DNA of 64,000 nucleotides from Halosimplex salinum (GCF_003730195.1 NZ_QWGG01000002.1:186001-250000); one strand, 5' to 3'; counted from the stretch's first letter, positions 43,347 through 52,875 are shown. Numbers and translations are program-made. The notes: generated by a model not told the origin, from the letters alone.

Positions 43347-44639
43347 ATGGCAGACGACTGGGATCCGGCGACCGAGGCACTGCACGTTGGACAGGAAGAG
43401 CCAGACGCGGCGACGGGTGCGCGCGCGCCACCGATCTATCAGACCACCTCGTACGTCTTCGAGGACGCCGACGACGCCGCGGCGCAGTTCGCCCTCGAGA
43501 AGCCCGGTCACATCTACTCGCGGCTGATGAACCCGACCAACGCGATGCTCGAACAGCGCCTGGCGGCGCTGGAGAACGGCGTGGCCGCGGTCGCCACGTC
43601 CTCCGGGATGGCCGCGCTGAACCTCGCGACCTTCATGCTCGCCGACGTCGGTGACAACGTCGTCACGGCCTCGTCGCTGTACGGCGGCACGTACACCTAC
43701 TTCACCCACACCGCGCCCCGGATGGGCGTCGAGGCTCGCTTCGTCGACACGCTGGACTACGAGGCCTACGAGGAGGCCATCGACGAGAACACCGCATACG
43801 TCCACTTCGAGACCATCGGCAACCCCGCGCTCGTGACGCCGGACATCGAGCGGATCGCGGACATCGCGCACGACCACGGCGTCCCGCTGTTCGTCGACAA
43901 CACGTTCGCGACGCCGCACCTCTGCCAGCCGCTGGACCACGGCGCCGACCTCGTCTGGAACTCCACCACGAAGTGGATCCACGGCCACGGCACGACCGTC
44001 GGCGGCATCCTGGTCGACGGGGGCTCGTTCCCGTGGGACGAGCACGCGGACAAGTTCCCCGAGATCGCCGAGCCGAACCCGGCCTACCACGGCGTCAACT
44101 TCCGCGAGCGCTTCGGCGAGGCCGCGTTCACCTACGCCGCGGTCGCCCGCGGCCTGCGCGACCTCGGGTCACAGCAGTCGCCGTTCGACTCGTGGACCAC
44201 CCTACAGGGACTAGAGTCGCTCCCGATGCGGATGGACCGCCACTCGGAGAACGCGATGGAAGTGGCCGAACACCTCGCCGACCACCCCGAGGTGTCGTGG
44301 GTCACCTACCCCGGCCTGGAGGACCACGAGACTCACGACACGGCCAGCGAGTACCTCGACGGCGGCTACGGCGGCATGATCACCTTCGGCCTCGCCGAGG
44401 GGTACGACGCCGCTCGAACGACCGTGGAGTCCACGGAGATCGCCTCGCTGCTCGCCAACGTCGGCGACGCGAAGACGCTGATCATCCACCCCGCCAGCAC
44501 CACCCACCAGCAGCTGAGCGACGAGGAGAAAGCCGCCGCGGGCGTCACCGACGACATGGTTCGCCTCTCGGTCGGCCTCGAATCCGTCGACGACATCGTC
44601 GCGGACCTCGACGCCGCTATCGAGACCGCGACCCAGTAA
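43347..44639 (+). CDS. metY: O-acetylhomoserine sulfhydrylase (PLP-dependent, Cys/Met metabolism)
   Basis: A 430-residue fold-type I PLP enzyme that converts O-acetylhomoserine and sulfide to homocysteine. Seen: FAL EKPGHIYSRLMNPTNAMLE-type substrate loop, ATSSGMAALNLATF, DNTFATPHLCQPLDHGADLV, the PLP lysine in VWNSTTKWIHGHG and the C-terminal THQQLSDEEKAAAGV and RLSVGLESVDDI. Length and motifs fit MetY rather than the shorter cystathionine synthases. A TATA-like gacttatgg is about 27-35 nt before ATG 43347. No metX partner is adjacent here. Confidence 0.93.
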   Translation: MADDWDPATEALHVGQEEPDAATGARAPPIYQTTSYVFEDADDAAAQFALEKPGHIYSRLMNPTNAMLEQRLAALENGVAAVATSSGMAALNLATFMLADVGDNVVTASSLYGGTYTYFTHTAPRMGVEARFVDTLDYEAYEEAIDENTAYVHFETIGNPALVTPDIERIADIAHDHGVPLFVDNTFATPHLCQPLDHGADLVWNSTTKWIHGHGTTVGGILVDGGSFPWDEHADKFPEIAEPNPAYHGVNFRERFGEAAFTYAAVARGLRDLGSQQSPFDSWTTLQGLESLPMRMDRHSENAMEVAEHLADHPEVSWVTYPGLEDHETHDTASEYLDGGYGGMITFGLAEGYDAARTTVESTEIASLLANVGDAKTLIIHPASTTHQQLSDEEKAAAGVTDDMVRLSVGLESVDDIVADLDAAIETATQ

Positions 44640-44771
44640 GCGACGCGGCAGTCGACCCTTCGGCCGCGACGGATTCGTCGGAAACCGGAGTGTCCCGGTT
44701 TCTCGGGCCCGGAGAACGGTCTGTCATTATTATATGATCTTACGTCGTAGGAGCAACTGGAGGGTACGACA

Positions 44772-45326
44772 ATGTCAACGCAGCGGCGGACGCTAGAGGC
44801 CGAACTACTCGGCCGTGAGACACACTTCGAATACTCGGAAGACTGGATCGGATACGCACTGCTCGGGCTCCGGGTCGTCATGGCGTGGGTGTTCCTGCAG
44901 GCGGGGCTGGACAAGCTCCTCGCGCCCGGCGGCTGGACGGCGGCGGGATACCTGGGGAACGCCATCCCCGAGGGCAACCCGTTCGGGTTCTGGAGCGCGA
45001 TGGGGAGCGCACCGCTGGTCGACCCGCTCGTGATCTGGGGACAGATCCTGATCGGGCTCGCGCTGCTGGTCGGCGTCGCCGTCCGGTTCGCCGCCTTCTG
45101 GGGGGCCGTCCAGATGATCCTCTTCTGGATGTCCCACCTCGAGGGGGGACTGCTGGCCGGGTTCCCCATCGAGCACGGCTGGTTCGTCTCCAGCCACATC
45201 GTGTACGCCCTGTTGCTGTTCGGCCTCGGCGCCATCGGCGCCGGCCGGATCCTCGGCGTCGACAGCTACCTCGAGGAGACCGAGTTCGTCCAGTCGAACC
45301 GGTGGCTCCGGTACTTCCTGGGGTGA
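44772..45326 (+). CDS. DoxX family membrane protein
   Basis: A 184-residue protein with four membrane helices. The DoxX signature is visible as ALLGLRVVMAWVFLQAGLDKLLAPGGW. Other hydrophobic segments are IWGQILIGLALLVGVAVRFAAFWGAV and FVSSHIVYALLLFGLGAIGAG. Archaeal relatives are quinone-linked oxidase or thiosulfate:quinone oxidoreductase subunits; the specific role is unknown. A ggagg ribosome-binding site lies 9 nt before ATG 44772, with a TATA-like tattatatg further upstream. Confidence 0.85.
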   Translation: MSTQRRTLEAELLGRETHFEYSEDWIGYALLGLRVVMAWVFLQAGLDKLLAPGGWTAAGYLGNAIPEGNPFGFWSAMGSAPLVDPLVIWGQILIGLALLVGVAVRFAAFWGAVQMILFWMSHLEGGLLAGFPIEHGWFVSSHIVYALLLFGLGAIGAGRILGVDSYLEETEFVQSNRWLRYFLG

Positions 45327-45392
45327 GCGGGGGCATCAGCCTCTCTCGTTTCGCTGCCGAAAGCTAGTGTGAGAACGACCGTTCGTCCCTCG

Positions 45393-46031
45393 TCAGTCCA
45401 GCACGTCTTCGCCTTCGAGGACCTCCTGCAGGTCGGCCATCGTCTCGACGATGGTGTCACAGGCCGGCGCGACGGCCGGTTTCGGGTCGAAGCCGACGGC
45501 GAGGCCGGCGACCTGGAGCATCGGGAGGTCGTTGGCGCCGTCGCCGACGGCGATCGTGTCGTCGCGGTCCGCGCCGACGACGGCCGTCAGGACCTCCAGC
45601 GCGTCGTCTTTGGTCCCCTCGATGAGCGGACCGTCGACGGTGCCGGTCAGTTTCCCGTCCGCGACGGGGAGTCGGTTCGCCACGATGGCGTCGACCTCGA
45701 CGCCCTCCGTTTCGAGTGCGGCGGCGACGCCGCGCTCGAACCCGCCGGTGAGGATGGCGACGTAGACGCCGGCCTCGCGGAGCGCGGCGATCACGTCGGC
45801 CGCGCCGGGTCGCAGTTCCACCTGGTCGAAGGCCGCCTGGGCCTCCTCGTCGGGGAGGTCCTCCAGGAGCGCGCAGCGCTGGCGGAGGCTCTCCGCGTAC
45901 TCGATCTCGTCGTTCATCGCCCGCTCGGTGATCTCGGCCATGTCCACGGCCGTCCCGTTCCGGTTCCCGAGCAGGACGGTCATCTCGGAGTCTGAGAGCG
46001 TGCCGTCGAAGTCGAAGGCGACTACGGTCAT
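45393..46031 (-). CDS. serB: Phosphoserine phosphatase
   Basis: A 212-residue HAD-family phosphatase that releases serine from phosphoserine. Motif I is FDFDGTLSDSE (nucleophile Asp near residue 6), motif II LTGGFERG, motif IV VGDGANDLPML. The cap and substrate residues (MNDEIEYAESLRQRCALLEDLP) fit SerB rather than other HADs. ATG 46031 is chosen since motif I follows at once. Its pathway partner serA lies at 61014 in this window. Confidence 0.93.
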   Translation of the reverse strand: MTVVAFDFDGTLSDSEMTVLLGNRNGTAVDMAEITERAMNDEIEYAESLRQRCALLEDLPDEEAQAAFDQVELRPGAADVIAALREAGVYVAILTGGFERGVAAALETEGVEVDAIVANRLPVADGKLTGTVDGPLIEGTKDDALEVLTAVVGADRDDTIAVGDGANDLPMLQVAGLAVGFDPKPAVAPACDTIVETMADLQEVLEGEDVLD

Positions 46032-46048
46032 TGCCAATCCGTTCATCG

Positions 46049-46069
46049 CGGGGGGATTCAAACCCCCCG
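46049..46069. terminator. G/C-rich hairpin between serB and the effector-binding gene
   Basis: cgggggg-attcaaa-ccccccg forms a perfect 7-bp stem with a 7-nt loop. It lies downstream of the minus-strand gene at 46164-46637 and just upstream of serB, so it may terminate the former. There is no T-run, so the assignment is tentative. Confidence 0.35.
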
Positions 46070-46163
46070 ATTTCGGGTGGACGACGGCGTCCGACGACGC
46101 CGCTACGGTGGGGGCGGTTCGTCTCGACTGGACCGCTGAGAAACAGCGGGGCGCGTCGTCGCG

Positions 46164-46637
46164 TCAGTCCTCCCGTACGGGGACGTAGAGCTCTCGCTTG
46201 GCGGCGCCGACGGGCGTCTCACCGGCGGGGTACCGTTCGAAGACCGGGGAGTGAACGTCGTCCGCATCGGCGTGGCCGCTGTGGGTGAGGTCCGCCTCGT
46301 GGACCTCGACGACCATCTCACGGACGGTCTCGTGTTCGGGATAGAGGACGGCGTAGGTCGCTTGCGGGATCTCGACGGCCGTCAGCTCAGCGGAGAGCGA
46401 GTCGGTCGACTCGACTTCGCGGCCGGCGACGTACGCGAACTCCCCGCTGTCGGGGTCGACGTCGAACATCACCGCGTACCGGTCGTCGCCGACGGCGACC
46501 TCCTCCAGGTCGTCGGCGTAGTCGTCGAGTGACCGCCACAGCGCAGCCTCGTCGACGCTGGTGCCACGGTGTCCGACGCCCGCGATTGTGAAGTTGCCGT
46601 GCCGTTCTGTCTCCGGGTCTTCGAAGTCGAGAACCAT
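46164..46637 (-). CDS. GyrI-like / effector-binding domain protein
   Basis: A 157-residue protein resembling the stand-alone GyrI-like (AraC effector-binding) fold: FTIAGVGHRGTSVDEAALWRSLDDYADDLEE, YAVMFDVDPDSGEFAYVAGREVE, AVEIPQATYAVLYPEHETVREMV and a C-terminal VFERYPAGE...ELYVPV. These domains bind hydrophobic cations or other small ligands. No DNA-binding domain is attached, so it may act as a binding or hydrolase protein. Confidence 0.8.
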   Translation of the reverse strand: MVLDFEDPETERHGNFTIAGVGHRGTSVDEAALWRSLDDYADDLEEVAVGDDRYAVMFDVDPDSGEFAYVAGREVESTDSLSAELTAVEIPQATYAVLYPEHETVREMVVEVHEADLTHSGHADADDVHSPVFERYPAGETPVGAAKRELYVPVRED

Positions 46638-46803
46638 ACCCGCGGTTGGGGGGGAACGGGCTTACGTACCCGGAATCGGGGGAGTACCCGACGACCACAC
46701 CGCGGCAAGACCGCACGTACACACAGCCAGCGCTTGCGAGTTCAACCAGCGGCACGTCGTGCGACGCTCACTGCGTTCGCGTCCGGTGAACCGCTCGCGG
46801 ACG

Positions 46804-49032
46804 CTACGGCCGCGGCGGCTCGCCGTCGTAGCCGTCGACATCCTGATAGAAGTTCAGCAGCGCGAACTTCAGTTTCCCGGGGTCGACGTCGACCATCTCG
46901 CGGCGCTCCTCGGGCGGGAAGGTCCCGCGCACGGAGTAGTCGCGCATCTCGACGCCGGACCGCTCGGTGTAGCGCTTGTCGAGCAGGATGCGCGCGCCGA
47001 AGTCCTCGGGGGAGCGAACGACCCGTCCGAGCGCCTGCCGGGTCTTGCGGACGGTCGGGATCTCGACGCCGTAGCGCCAGCCCGCGCCGTCTTCGTCGTC
47101 GTCACGGCGGCGCTGCGAGTCGTCGTCGTCGCCGAACGCGGCGTCGTAGGCCTCCTGGACGGCGTCCATCCGGTCGTCGAGGTGGGGGTACGGGACGCCG
47201 ACGACGACGACAGTCCGGGCGTCGTCGCCGTCGAAGCTCACGCCCTCGGCGAGGGTCCCCCACAGCGACGTGAACAGGACCGACCCGTCGTCGTCGGTGA
47301 AGGCCTCGCGGAGGTCCGCCGCGGAGGTACCCGGGCGGTCGAGATACGTCGCGCCGTCGGTGTCAACCCGCTGGTGGTAGCGCTCGGCCTCGCTGTAACT
47401 CGGGAAGAACGCGAGGGTGTTCCCCGGCGTGAACCGCGCGGCGTCCTCCAGTACGCCGGCGACCGTCGACTGCACCTCCATGTCGTCGCGCTTGCTGGCG
47501 AACAGGGCGGGACCGTCGACGGCGTAGGTCCGCCGGCGCTCCTCGGGGAACTGCGGGCCGTAGGCCAGCGTCGCCGGGTCTTCGAGGCCGAGGACGTCCT
47601 CGGTCACGTCGAAGGGCCGCAGCGTCGCGCTCATCAGGACGCTGGCGTGCATGTCGGCGAACAGTTCCTCGGTGACCGAACTCGGGATGCACGTGTACAG
47701 CTCCGCACGGCCGTATATCTCGCCGGCCTCGCGAGGCCCGCCCTCTTCGGCACGGCGGACGCTGACGACGGGGTACTGCCCCTCGGCGGCGGACTCGTCG
47801 AGCCAGTCCTCGACGAAGGACGCGGCCTGCAGAGTCTGGCACTCCTGGCGGGTCGTCGTCTCGCCGTTCTTGTACGCCTCCTCGTAGGACTGGTCGAGTT
47901 CCCGCGCGAGGTCGAGCGTCCGGTCGAGTTCCTCCCGGAACCCCGGGCCGGAGTAGCTCTGGAGGAAGTTCAGCGTCAACTCGTCGCGGGCGTCCTCGTT
48001 GTCGATGGACAGGTCGTACCAGTTCTCCTCGACGCCTTCGCGCTCACCGAAGGAGAAGGCCTCCTGGTAGGCGTCGGTCAGCGCCCGGCGGAAGGTGTCG
48101 AGAACGTTCAGCGCGCCGTCGCTCCGCGGGTCGTCGGTCGTCTCGAGTTCCTCGACGGCCTGGTCGAGCGTCGTCTCGGTGAGGGTGCGCCGGGCGTGGT
48201 CGCGCGCGGCGTCCTCGACGTTGTGGGCCTCGTCGAAGACGGCGATCACGTCCTCGGGGTCGCGACCCAGCCACCGGAAGAACTGCTCGCGGATCATCGG
48301 GTCGAGCAGGTGGTGGTAGTTACAGACGACGAGGTCGACGCCGTCCATCCCCTCTTTGAGTAGTTCGTAGCCACACAGCCCCTCGCGCTCGGCGTAGCCG
48401 TACACGTCCTCGGGGGTGCGCACGTCGTCGAACAGCCAGCCGTAGAACTCGTCCGTGTCGACGGTCAGGTTCCGGTAGTAGTTGTCACAGACGTTCTGCT
48501 CCGTCCGGATCTGCTCGATCTCGTCCTCGACGGAGTCGAGTTCGTCCATCAGGGCACCGCGGGCGTCGGCGGCCTCGGCGCTCCCGTCCTGGCTCTCCTC
48601 GAGCAGCGCGCGCTGCTGGGATTCGAGCTCCGCCCTGTTCTCCTCGGCGTCGACGAGTTCCCGGGTCGTATCCCGGAGCGCCTGGCACTCCTCGTAGCCC
48701 ACGTCGATGTGACACATCGAGGCTTTGCCCTGGAAGACGACGGCGCGGATGGGCTCCTGGTCGGTGATCGCGGCGGCCTCGCGGACGAACTGGCGCATCT
48801 GCTGGTGGACGTTGGTCGTGATCACGACCGTCTTGTTCGTCTCGCGGGCGTACTCCAGGGCGGGCGCCAGCGCGGCGAGCGTCTTGCCGGTGCCGGTCGC
48901 GCCCTCGAAGAGGACGTTCCGGCGCTCGTCGAGCGCGTCGTAGATGGTCCCCATCGCCTCGGTCTGGTGGTCGTAGGGCTCGTCGTACGGGAAGAATCGG
49001 AGATACTCGGGGGGATCGGACGCGCTCGCCAC
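46804..49032 (-). CDS. XPD/DinG-type SF2 DNA helicase
   Basis: A 742-residue ATP-dependent 5'-3' helicase. Walker A is FEGATGTGKT (about 42-51), the DEAH box is VIAVFDEAHNVED, and the C-terminal motifs include LMSATLRP and RKTRQALGRVVRSPEDFG. Four cysteines of the FeS domain are recognisable: SMCHIDVGYEEC, NVCDNYY and GLCGYELL. A long charged helical insert (LVDAEENRAELESQQRALLEESQDG) lies within the FeS domain. It is predicted to act in nucleotide excision or recombinational repair. GTG 49032 is used as start. Confidence 0.93.
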   Translation of the reverse strand: MASASDPPEYLRFFPYDEPYDHQTEAMGTIYDALDERRNVLFEGATGTGKTLAALAPALEYARETNKTVVITTNVHQQMRQFVREAAAITDQEPIRAVVFQGKASMCHIDVGYEECQALRDTTRELVDAEENRAELESQQRALLEESQDGSAEAADARGALMDELDSVEDEIEQIRTEQNVCDNYYRNLTVDTDEFYGWLFDDVRTPEDVYGYAEREGLCGYELLKEGMDGVDLVVCNYHHLLDPMIREQFFRWLGRDPEDVIAVFDEAHNVEDAARDHARRTLTETTLDQAVEELETTDDPRSDGALNVLDTFRRALTDAYQEAFSFGEREGVEENWYDLSIDNEDARDELTLNFLQSYSGPGFREELDRTLDLARELDQSYEEAYKNGETTTRQECQTLQAASFVEDWLDESAAEGQYPVVSVRRAEEGGPREAGEIYGRAELYTCIPSSVTEELFADMHASVLMSATLRPFDVTEDVLGLEDPATLAYGPQFPEERRRTYAVDGPALFASKRDDMEVQSTVAGVLEDAARFTPGNTLAFFPSYSEAERYHQRVDTDGATYLDRPGTSAADLREAFTDDDGSVLFTSLWGTLAEGVSFDGDDARTVVVVGVPYPHLDDRMDAVQEAYDAAFGDDDDSQRRRDDDEDGAGWRYGVEIPTVRKTRQALGRVVRSPEDFGARILLDKRYTERSGVEMRDYSVRGTFPPEERREMVDVDPGKLKFALLNFYQDVDGYDGEPPRP

Positions 49033-49127
49033 TGTGTAGGTGTGTTCGCGCGCCCGGATAAAAGCCCTAGCCCCATCGCGGTGAAAGTGGTCCGGGGCCC
49101 GGTTCTCGGCCGTCCGCCCGCCGAGCG

Positions 49128-50087
49128 CTACACCTCGGGTTCGATGTAGACCGTGCGGACGCTCGTGTTCGCCGCCTTCATCTCCTCCTCGATCTCGGTG
49201 ATGATGGCGTCGAGGTCGCCGCCCTGGAATCCGGGTGCGAACTCCACGTCAGCGGAGACGACGATGCGCTCGGGGCCGAAGTAGACGGTCCGGAAGTCGA
49301 CGATGCGGTCGACCTCCTCGCGGTCCGTGACGATGGCCCTGAGCTTGCGTTCTTCGTCCTGCGGGAGGCTCTCGCCGAGGATGAGACGCTTGTTCTCCCA
49401 GGCGAGCGCGACGGCGAACACCATCAGCATCGCCCCGATGACCAGTGCGCCGGCGGCGTCGAACAACGGCTCGTCGAACACTCGCGCGAGGGTGATCCCG
49501 ACGAGCGCGACGATCAGCCCCAGCAACGCGATGGTGTCCTCGGTCAGCGCCGTGAGCGTGGTCACGTCGCTGGTCTTTCGGAACGCCTCCCGGATCCCGC
49601 CCCAGTCGTTCTCGGCCATCTGTCGGCGCATCTCGGCCCAGGCCTTCTTGAACGCCCACGACTCGAAGACGATGGCCGCGAGCAGGACCGCGACGTTGAC
49701 GTAGAACAGGTCGAACCCGAACACGGGTTCGTAGCTGAACCCGAGGAACTCGATGGCCCCGCCCGCCTCGGTGCCTCCGTGCGTGAGGACGTGGTACCCG
49801 TGTTTCAGCGACTCCCAGCCCGCGATCCCGAAGAGGAACACGGAGACGAGAAAGGCGTAGAAGAACTGCGCCTTCCCGTAGCCGAAGGGATGTTGCCGGT
49901 CGGCCTCGCGGCCGCCGAAGCGGAGGCCGATCAGCAAGAACACCTGGTTGCCCGTGTCGGAGATGGAGTGGTACGTCTCCGAGAGCATCGACGGGCTCGC
50001 GGTCAACAGGAACCCGATGAACTTCAGGATCGCGATCGCGCCGTTGGCGAACAACGCCGCGATCACGACGCCTCTGCTACCTGCCAT
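49128..50087 (-). CDS. Cation diffusion facilitator transporter
   Basis: A 319-residue CDF-family protein with six membrane helices, exporting divalent metals such as Zn2+ in exchange for protons. Metal-site regions appear as SETYHSISDTGNQ in helix 2 and ALTEDTIALLGL in helix 5. A cytoplasmic C-terminal domain (RIVDFRTVYFGPERIVVSADVEF) completes it. The HxxxD/ExxxD pattern resembles the ZnT9-like subgroup, so metal specificity is open. Confidence 0.9.
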   Translation of the reverse strand: MAGSRGVVIAALFANGAIAILKFIGFLLTASPSMLSETYHSISDTGNQVFLLIGLRFGGREADRQHPFGYGKAQFFYAFLVSVFLFGIAGWESLKHGYHVLTHGGTEAGGAIEFLGFSYEPVFGFDLFYVNVAVLLAAIVFESWAFKKAWAEMRRQMAENDWGGIREAFRKTSDVTTLTALTEDTIALLGLIVALVGITLARVFDEPLFDAAGALVIGAMLMVFAVALAWENKRLILGESLPQDEERKLRAIVTDREEVDRIVDFRTVYFGPERIVVSADVEFAPGFQGGDLDAIITEIEEEMKAANTSVRTVYIEPEV

Positions 50088-50169
50088 TTGCTGTCAGGTC
50101 GACCGGATCCGGCAAAACGCTTGGGTTCGACTCGCGACACTTTTACACTTCGCCGACCGCGGTTCGGGC

Positions 50170-50712
50170 GTGATAACGGTCGTCTCGGACACGCACGGCA
50201 CGGACGGGCATCGACTCGAGGGGCGGACGCTGACGGCTGTCCGCGAGGCGGAACTGGTGATCCACGCGGGTGATTTCACGACGGAGGCGGTGCTGGACGC
50301 GTTCGAAGCGGAGGCGGGGGCCGAGGTAGCGGGCGGCGGCGAGTTCGTCGCGGTCTCCGGGAACAACGAAGACGCGGGCGTTCGCGAGCGACTGGACGAA
50401 ACGAGAGTAGTGGAGCGGGCGGGCGTTCGGTTCGTCGTCGTTCACGGCCACGAACACGACGACACCGCCCTCTCGCTCCTCGGGCGCCAGGAGCGGGCGG
50501 ACGTCGTCGTCGTCGGGCACTCCCACGAACCGGGACGTCGGGAGGGTGGGGCCGTCACGATCCTGAATCCGGGGAGTCACGCCGACCCGCGCTGGTACCG
50601 TCCGGCGCACGCAGAACTCGAACCGTCAGAGGCGGGACTGACCGGGCGACTCGTGTCGCCGGACGGGGAGGCGTTCAGCGAGTTCGACCTCACCGTCACC
50701 GGGCGAGAGTGA
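50170..50712 (+). CDS. YfcE/MJ0936-type metallophosphoesterase
   Basis: A 180-residue calcineurin-like phosphodiesterase. Metal-binding blocks are clear: VVSDTHG at the N-terminus, IHAGDF, VSGNNEDAG, VVHGHEHDD and VVGHSHEPG, with the C-terminal LNPGSHADPRW. GTG 50170 places the DxH motif at residues 7-9, as usual; the open frame upstream is antisense to the divergent CDF gene. Substrate unknown, cyclic nucleotides or phosphodiesters. Confidence 0.92.
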   Translation: MITVVSDTHGTDGHRLEGRTLTAVREAELVIHAGDFTTEAVLDAFEAEAGAEVAGGGEFVAVSGNNEDAGVRERLDETRVVERAGVRFVVVHGHEHDDTALSLLGRQERADVVVVGHSHEPGRREGGAVTILNPGSHADPRWYRPAHAELEPSEAGLTGRLVSPDGEAFSEFDLTVTGRE

Positions 50713-50859
50713 CGGCGGGCCGTGCGGGGCGGCGCGCACTCGCAACTACCGGCCGGACAAAAAAGTAAGCGCCGTAAACTCAAACCCGCGTTTCAGTGTC
50801 AGACGGACGACCGGCGTTCCCGCGTGGACCCGGCCGGTCGAACCGGATCGCTCGAACGG

Positions 50860-51495
50860 TCACTGCGTGAGGTACCAGACGAGGAACCCGCCGGCGAGGA
50901 CGGCGGCGCCGCCCAGGAAGAAGAAGGCGCCGGGCGGGAGGCCCGCGGCGGCGCCGGTCGCGGCGTCGACCGCGCCGGCGTCGGCGACCGGTGTCGGCGT
51001 CCGCGCGGCGGCCGCGGCGCCGTCCTCGGCCGTTCCGGCGGTGGTGCCGCCGAAGAGGTCGTTCCCGGCCAGCGCCTGCACGACGAGGCTGACGACGGCG
51101 AGCAGGCCGACGGCGCCGAGCAGTCGCGAGAGGGCGGTGCGGATGCTCGTGGACTTCTCCTGGTCGCCCGCGAAGATCACGAGGGGCTGGTCGGCCGGGG
51201 CGTACACGTCCATCTCGCGGCCCTTCTGGGAGTAGGCCGTGTCGACGACTTCGACGGCGCCGGCGTCTTCCAGGTTCTCGAGGTGGTACTGGGCGTTCTG
51301 CAGCGAGGTGTCGACGCGGTCGGCCAGTTCGGCCGGCGGCGCGGGCGTCTCGTGGAGTTCTCCGAGCAGTCGGCGGGCGGTCTCCGAGGAGAGCGCAGAG
51401 AGGAGGTCGTCGGCGTCGTCGCTCTCGACGCCGACTACCCGCGGCTCCGCGTCGTCCGCCGCGGTTGTGTCGGGTTTGGAGGGCAGCAGCGACAT
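50860..51495 (-). CDS. Membrane-anchored ArsR-like helix-turn-helix regulator
   Basis: A 211-residue protein. A winged helix (DDADDLLSALSSETARRLLGELHETPAPPAELADRVDTSLQNAQYHLENLEDAGAVEVVDTAYSQKGREMDVYAP, in segments) occupies about residues 25-105. Two membrane helices follow (ALSRLLGAVGLLAVVSLVVQAL; PPGAFFFLGGAAVLAGGFLVWYL), joined by an Ala/Thr-rich loop. A membrane-tethered transcription factor is implied. It is divergent from a 50-aa membrane protein, a natural candidate target. Confidence 0.85.
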   Translation of the reverse strand: MSLLPSKPDTTAADDAEPRVVGVESDDADDLLSALSSETARRLLGELHETPAPPAELADRVDTSLQNAQYHLENLEDAGAVEVVDTAYSQKGREMDVYAPADQPLVIFAGDQEKSTSIRTALSRLLGAVGLLAVVSLVVQALAGNDLFGGTTAGTAEDGAAAAARTPTPVADAGAVDAATGAAAGLPPGAFFFLGGAAVLAGGFLVWYLTQ

Positions 51496-51668
51496 CTCAC
51501 GTCTCGCTTTGCACCGCTGGAGTATCAGTCTTGTCACCTGACAGTCTCGTTCGCGCGCGTTCGTTCGCGCCCGAGTAAAAAACATTAAAACGGCCGGTCC
51601 TCGTCGTCCGCACCGGCGGGGCTCCGCGTCCCGAAACCTCTTTGCCGGCCGGGGCGGTAGCCGGGGAT

Positions 51669-51821
51669 ATGCAGATCGGTGATCTGGTCTCCGGGTTCTT
51701 CGACGATCCCGTCCTCGTCGCCATCGTCGTGATCCTCCTCGGGTTCGTCTTCCTCGTGTATCTGTTCCTCCGCCGGACCGCAAAGGGGTTCAAGGAAGGC
51801 ATGAACCAGGGTCGACAGTAG
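51669..51821 (+). CDS. 50-residue single-span membrane protein
   Basis: MQIGDLVSGFFDDP is followed by one strongly hydrophobic helix (VLVAIVVILLGFVFLVYLFL) and a basic tail (RRTAKGFKEGMNQGRQ), ending at TAG 51819. Composition and codon use are protein-like, and a ctctttgcc box lies about 25-33 nt upstream of ATG 51669. Function unknown. Confidence 0.75.
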   Translation: MQIGDLVSGFFDDPVLVAIVVILLGFVFLVYLFLRRTAKGFKEGMNQGRQ

Positions 51822-51864
51822 AGCAACCGGTCCGTCGTCTTCACACTCACCGGTCAACAGCCGC

Positions 51865-52875
51865 TCACGCGACCGCTCGGCCCACCCGCTCGACCGCTCG
51901 TTCGACGTCGTCGTCGCTCACGTCCCAGTGCGTACAGAAGCGGACGCTGTAGTCGCCGAAGGCGACACAGCCCACACCCTCGCGTTCGCAGGCGTCGACC
52001 ACGTCGTCGGCGGGCGCGTCGGTCTCGGCGACGACGATGTTCGTCTCCGGGTCGGGCGCCGCGATGCCGTCGATGCCGTCGAGGCCGGCGGCGAGTCGCC
52101 GGGCGCGCTCGTGGTCCTCGCCGAGTCGGTCGCGGTTCTCCAGCGCGAGCAGGCCCGGTGCGGCGATCAGTCCGGCCTGGCGCATCCCGCCGCCCATGAG
52201 TTTGCGGACGCGGTGGGCGCGTTCGACGAACGGCTCGCTCCCGGCGAGCACGGACCCCACTGGCGCGCCCAGCCCCTTCGAGAGACAGACCATCACGGAG
52301 TCGACATCGCGGGTGAACCGGTCGGCGGGGACGTCGAGCGCGGCGGCCGCGTTGAACAGGCGCGCGCCGTCGAGGTGGACCGGGACGCCGCGGTCGCGAG
52401 CGGCGGTCGCCGCGGATTCGATCGCCCCGGGCGCGATGGCGGTGCCGCCCTTGCTGTTGTGCGTGTTCTCGAGGGCGAGCAGGCCGGTCCCCGCGCGGTG
52501 GCCGTCGGCCTCGACGTGTGCCTCGCGGACCTGTTCGGCGGTGACGACGCCGCGGTCGTCGCCGTCGACGGGGCGGGTCTGGACGCCGGAGTGTTGAGCG
52601 ACGCCGCCGAGTTCCCACTTGTAGACGTGACTCTCGCGTTCGAGGATCAGCTCCTCGCCGCGGTCGGTGTGAGCGCGGACCGCGACCTGGTTGCCCATCG
52701 TGCCAGAGGGGACGTAGAGGGCGTCGTCGAGGCCGAGCACGTCGGCGACGCGGGCTTCCAGTTCGTTGACGGTCGGGTCCTCGCCGTACACGTCGTCGCC
52801 GACGTCGGCGTCGCGGGCGGCGACCCGCATCGCGTCGCTCGGTTTCGTGACTGTATCGCTGCGAAGGTCGATCAT
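51865..52875 (-). CDS. ltaE: Low-specificity L-threonine aldolase
   Basis: A 336-residue PLP enzyme splitting threonine into glycine and acetaldehyde. The family start MIDLRSDTVTKPSDAM is intact, followed by YGEDPTVNELE, FVPSGTMGNQVA-type loop (here YVPSGTMGNQVAV), NTHNSKGGTA, HLDGARLFNA and the PLP lysine in VMVCLSKGLGAPVGS. Length is normal. ATG 52875 begins directly with the signature. Confidence 0.95.
   Translation of the reverse strand: MIDLRSDTVTKPSDAMRVAARDADVGDDVYGEDPTVNELEARVADVLGLDDALYVPSGTMGNQVAVRAHTDRGEELILERESHVYKWELGGVAQHSGVQTRPVDGDDRGVVTAEQVREAHVEADGHRAGTGLLALENTHNSKGGTAIAPGAIESAATAARDRGVPVHLDGARLFNAAAALDVPADRFTRDVDSVMVCLSKGLGAPVGSVLAGSEPFVERAHRVRKLMGGGMRQAGLIAAPGLLALENRDRLGEDHERARRLAAGLDGIDGIAAPDPETNIVVAETDAPADDVVDACEREGVGCVAFGDYSVRFCTHWDVSDDDVERAVERVGRAVA

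Noticed and set aside
46061-46080. ORB-like sequence aaccccccgatttcgggtgg near serB
   Set aside because: It lacks four bases of the core and is better explained as one arm of the 7-bp hairpin at 46049-46069.
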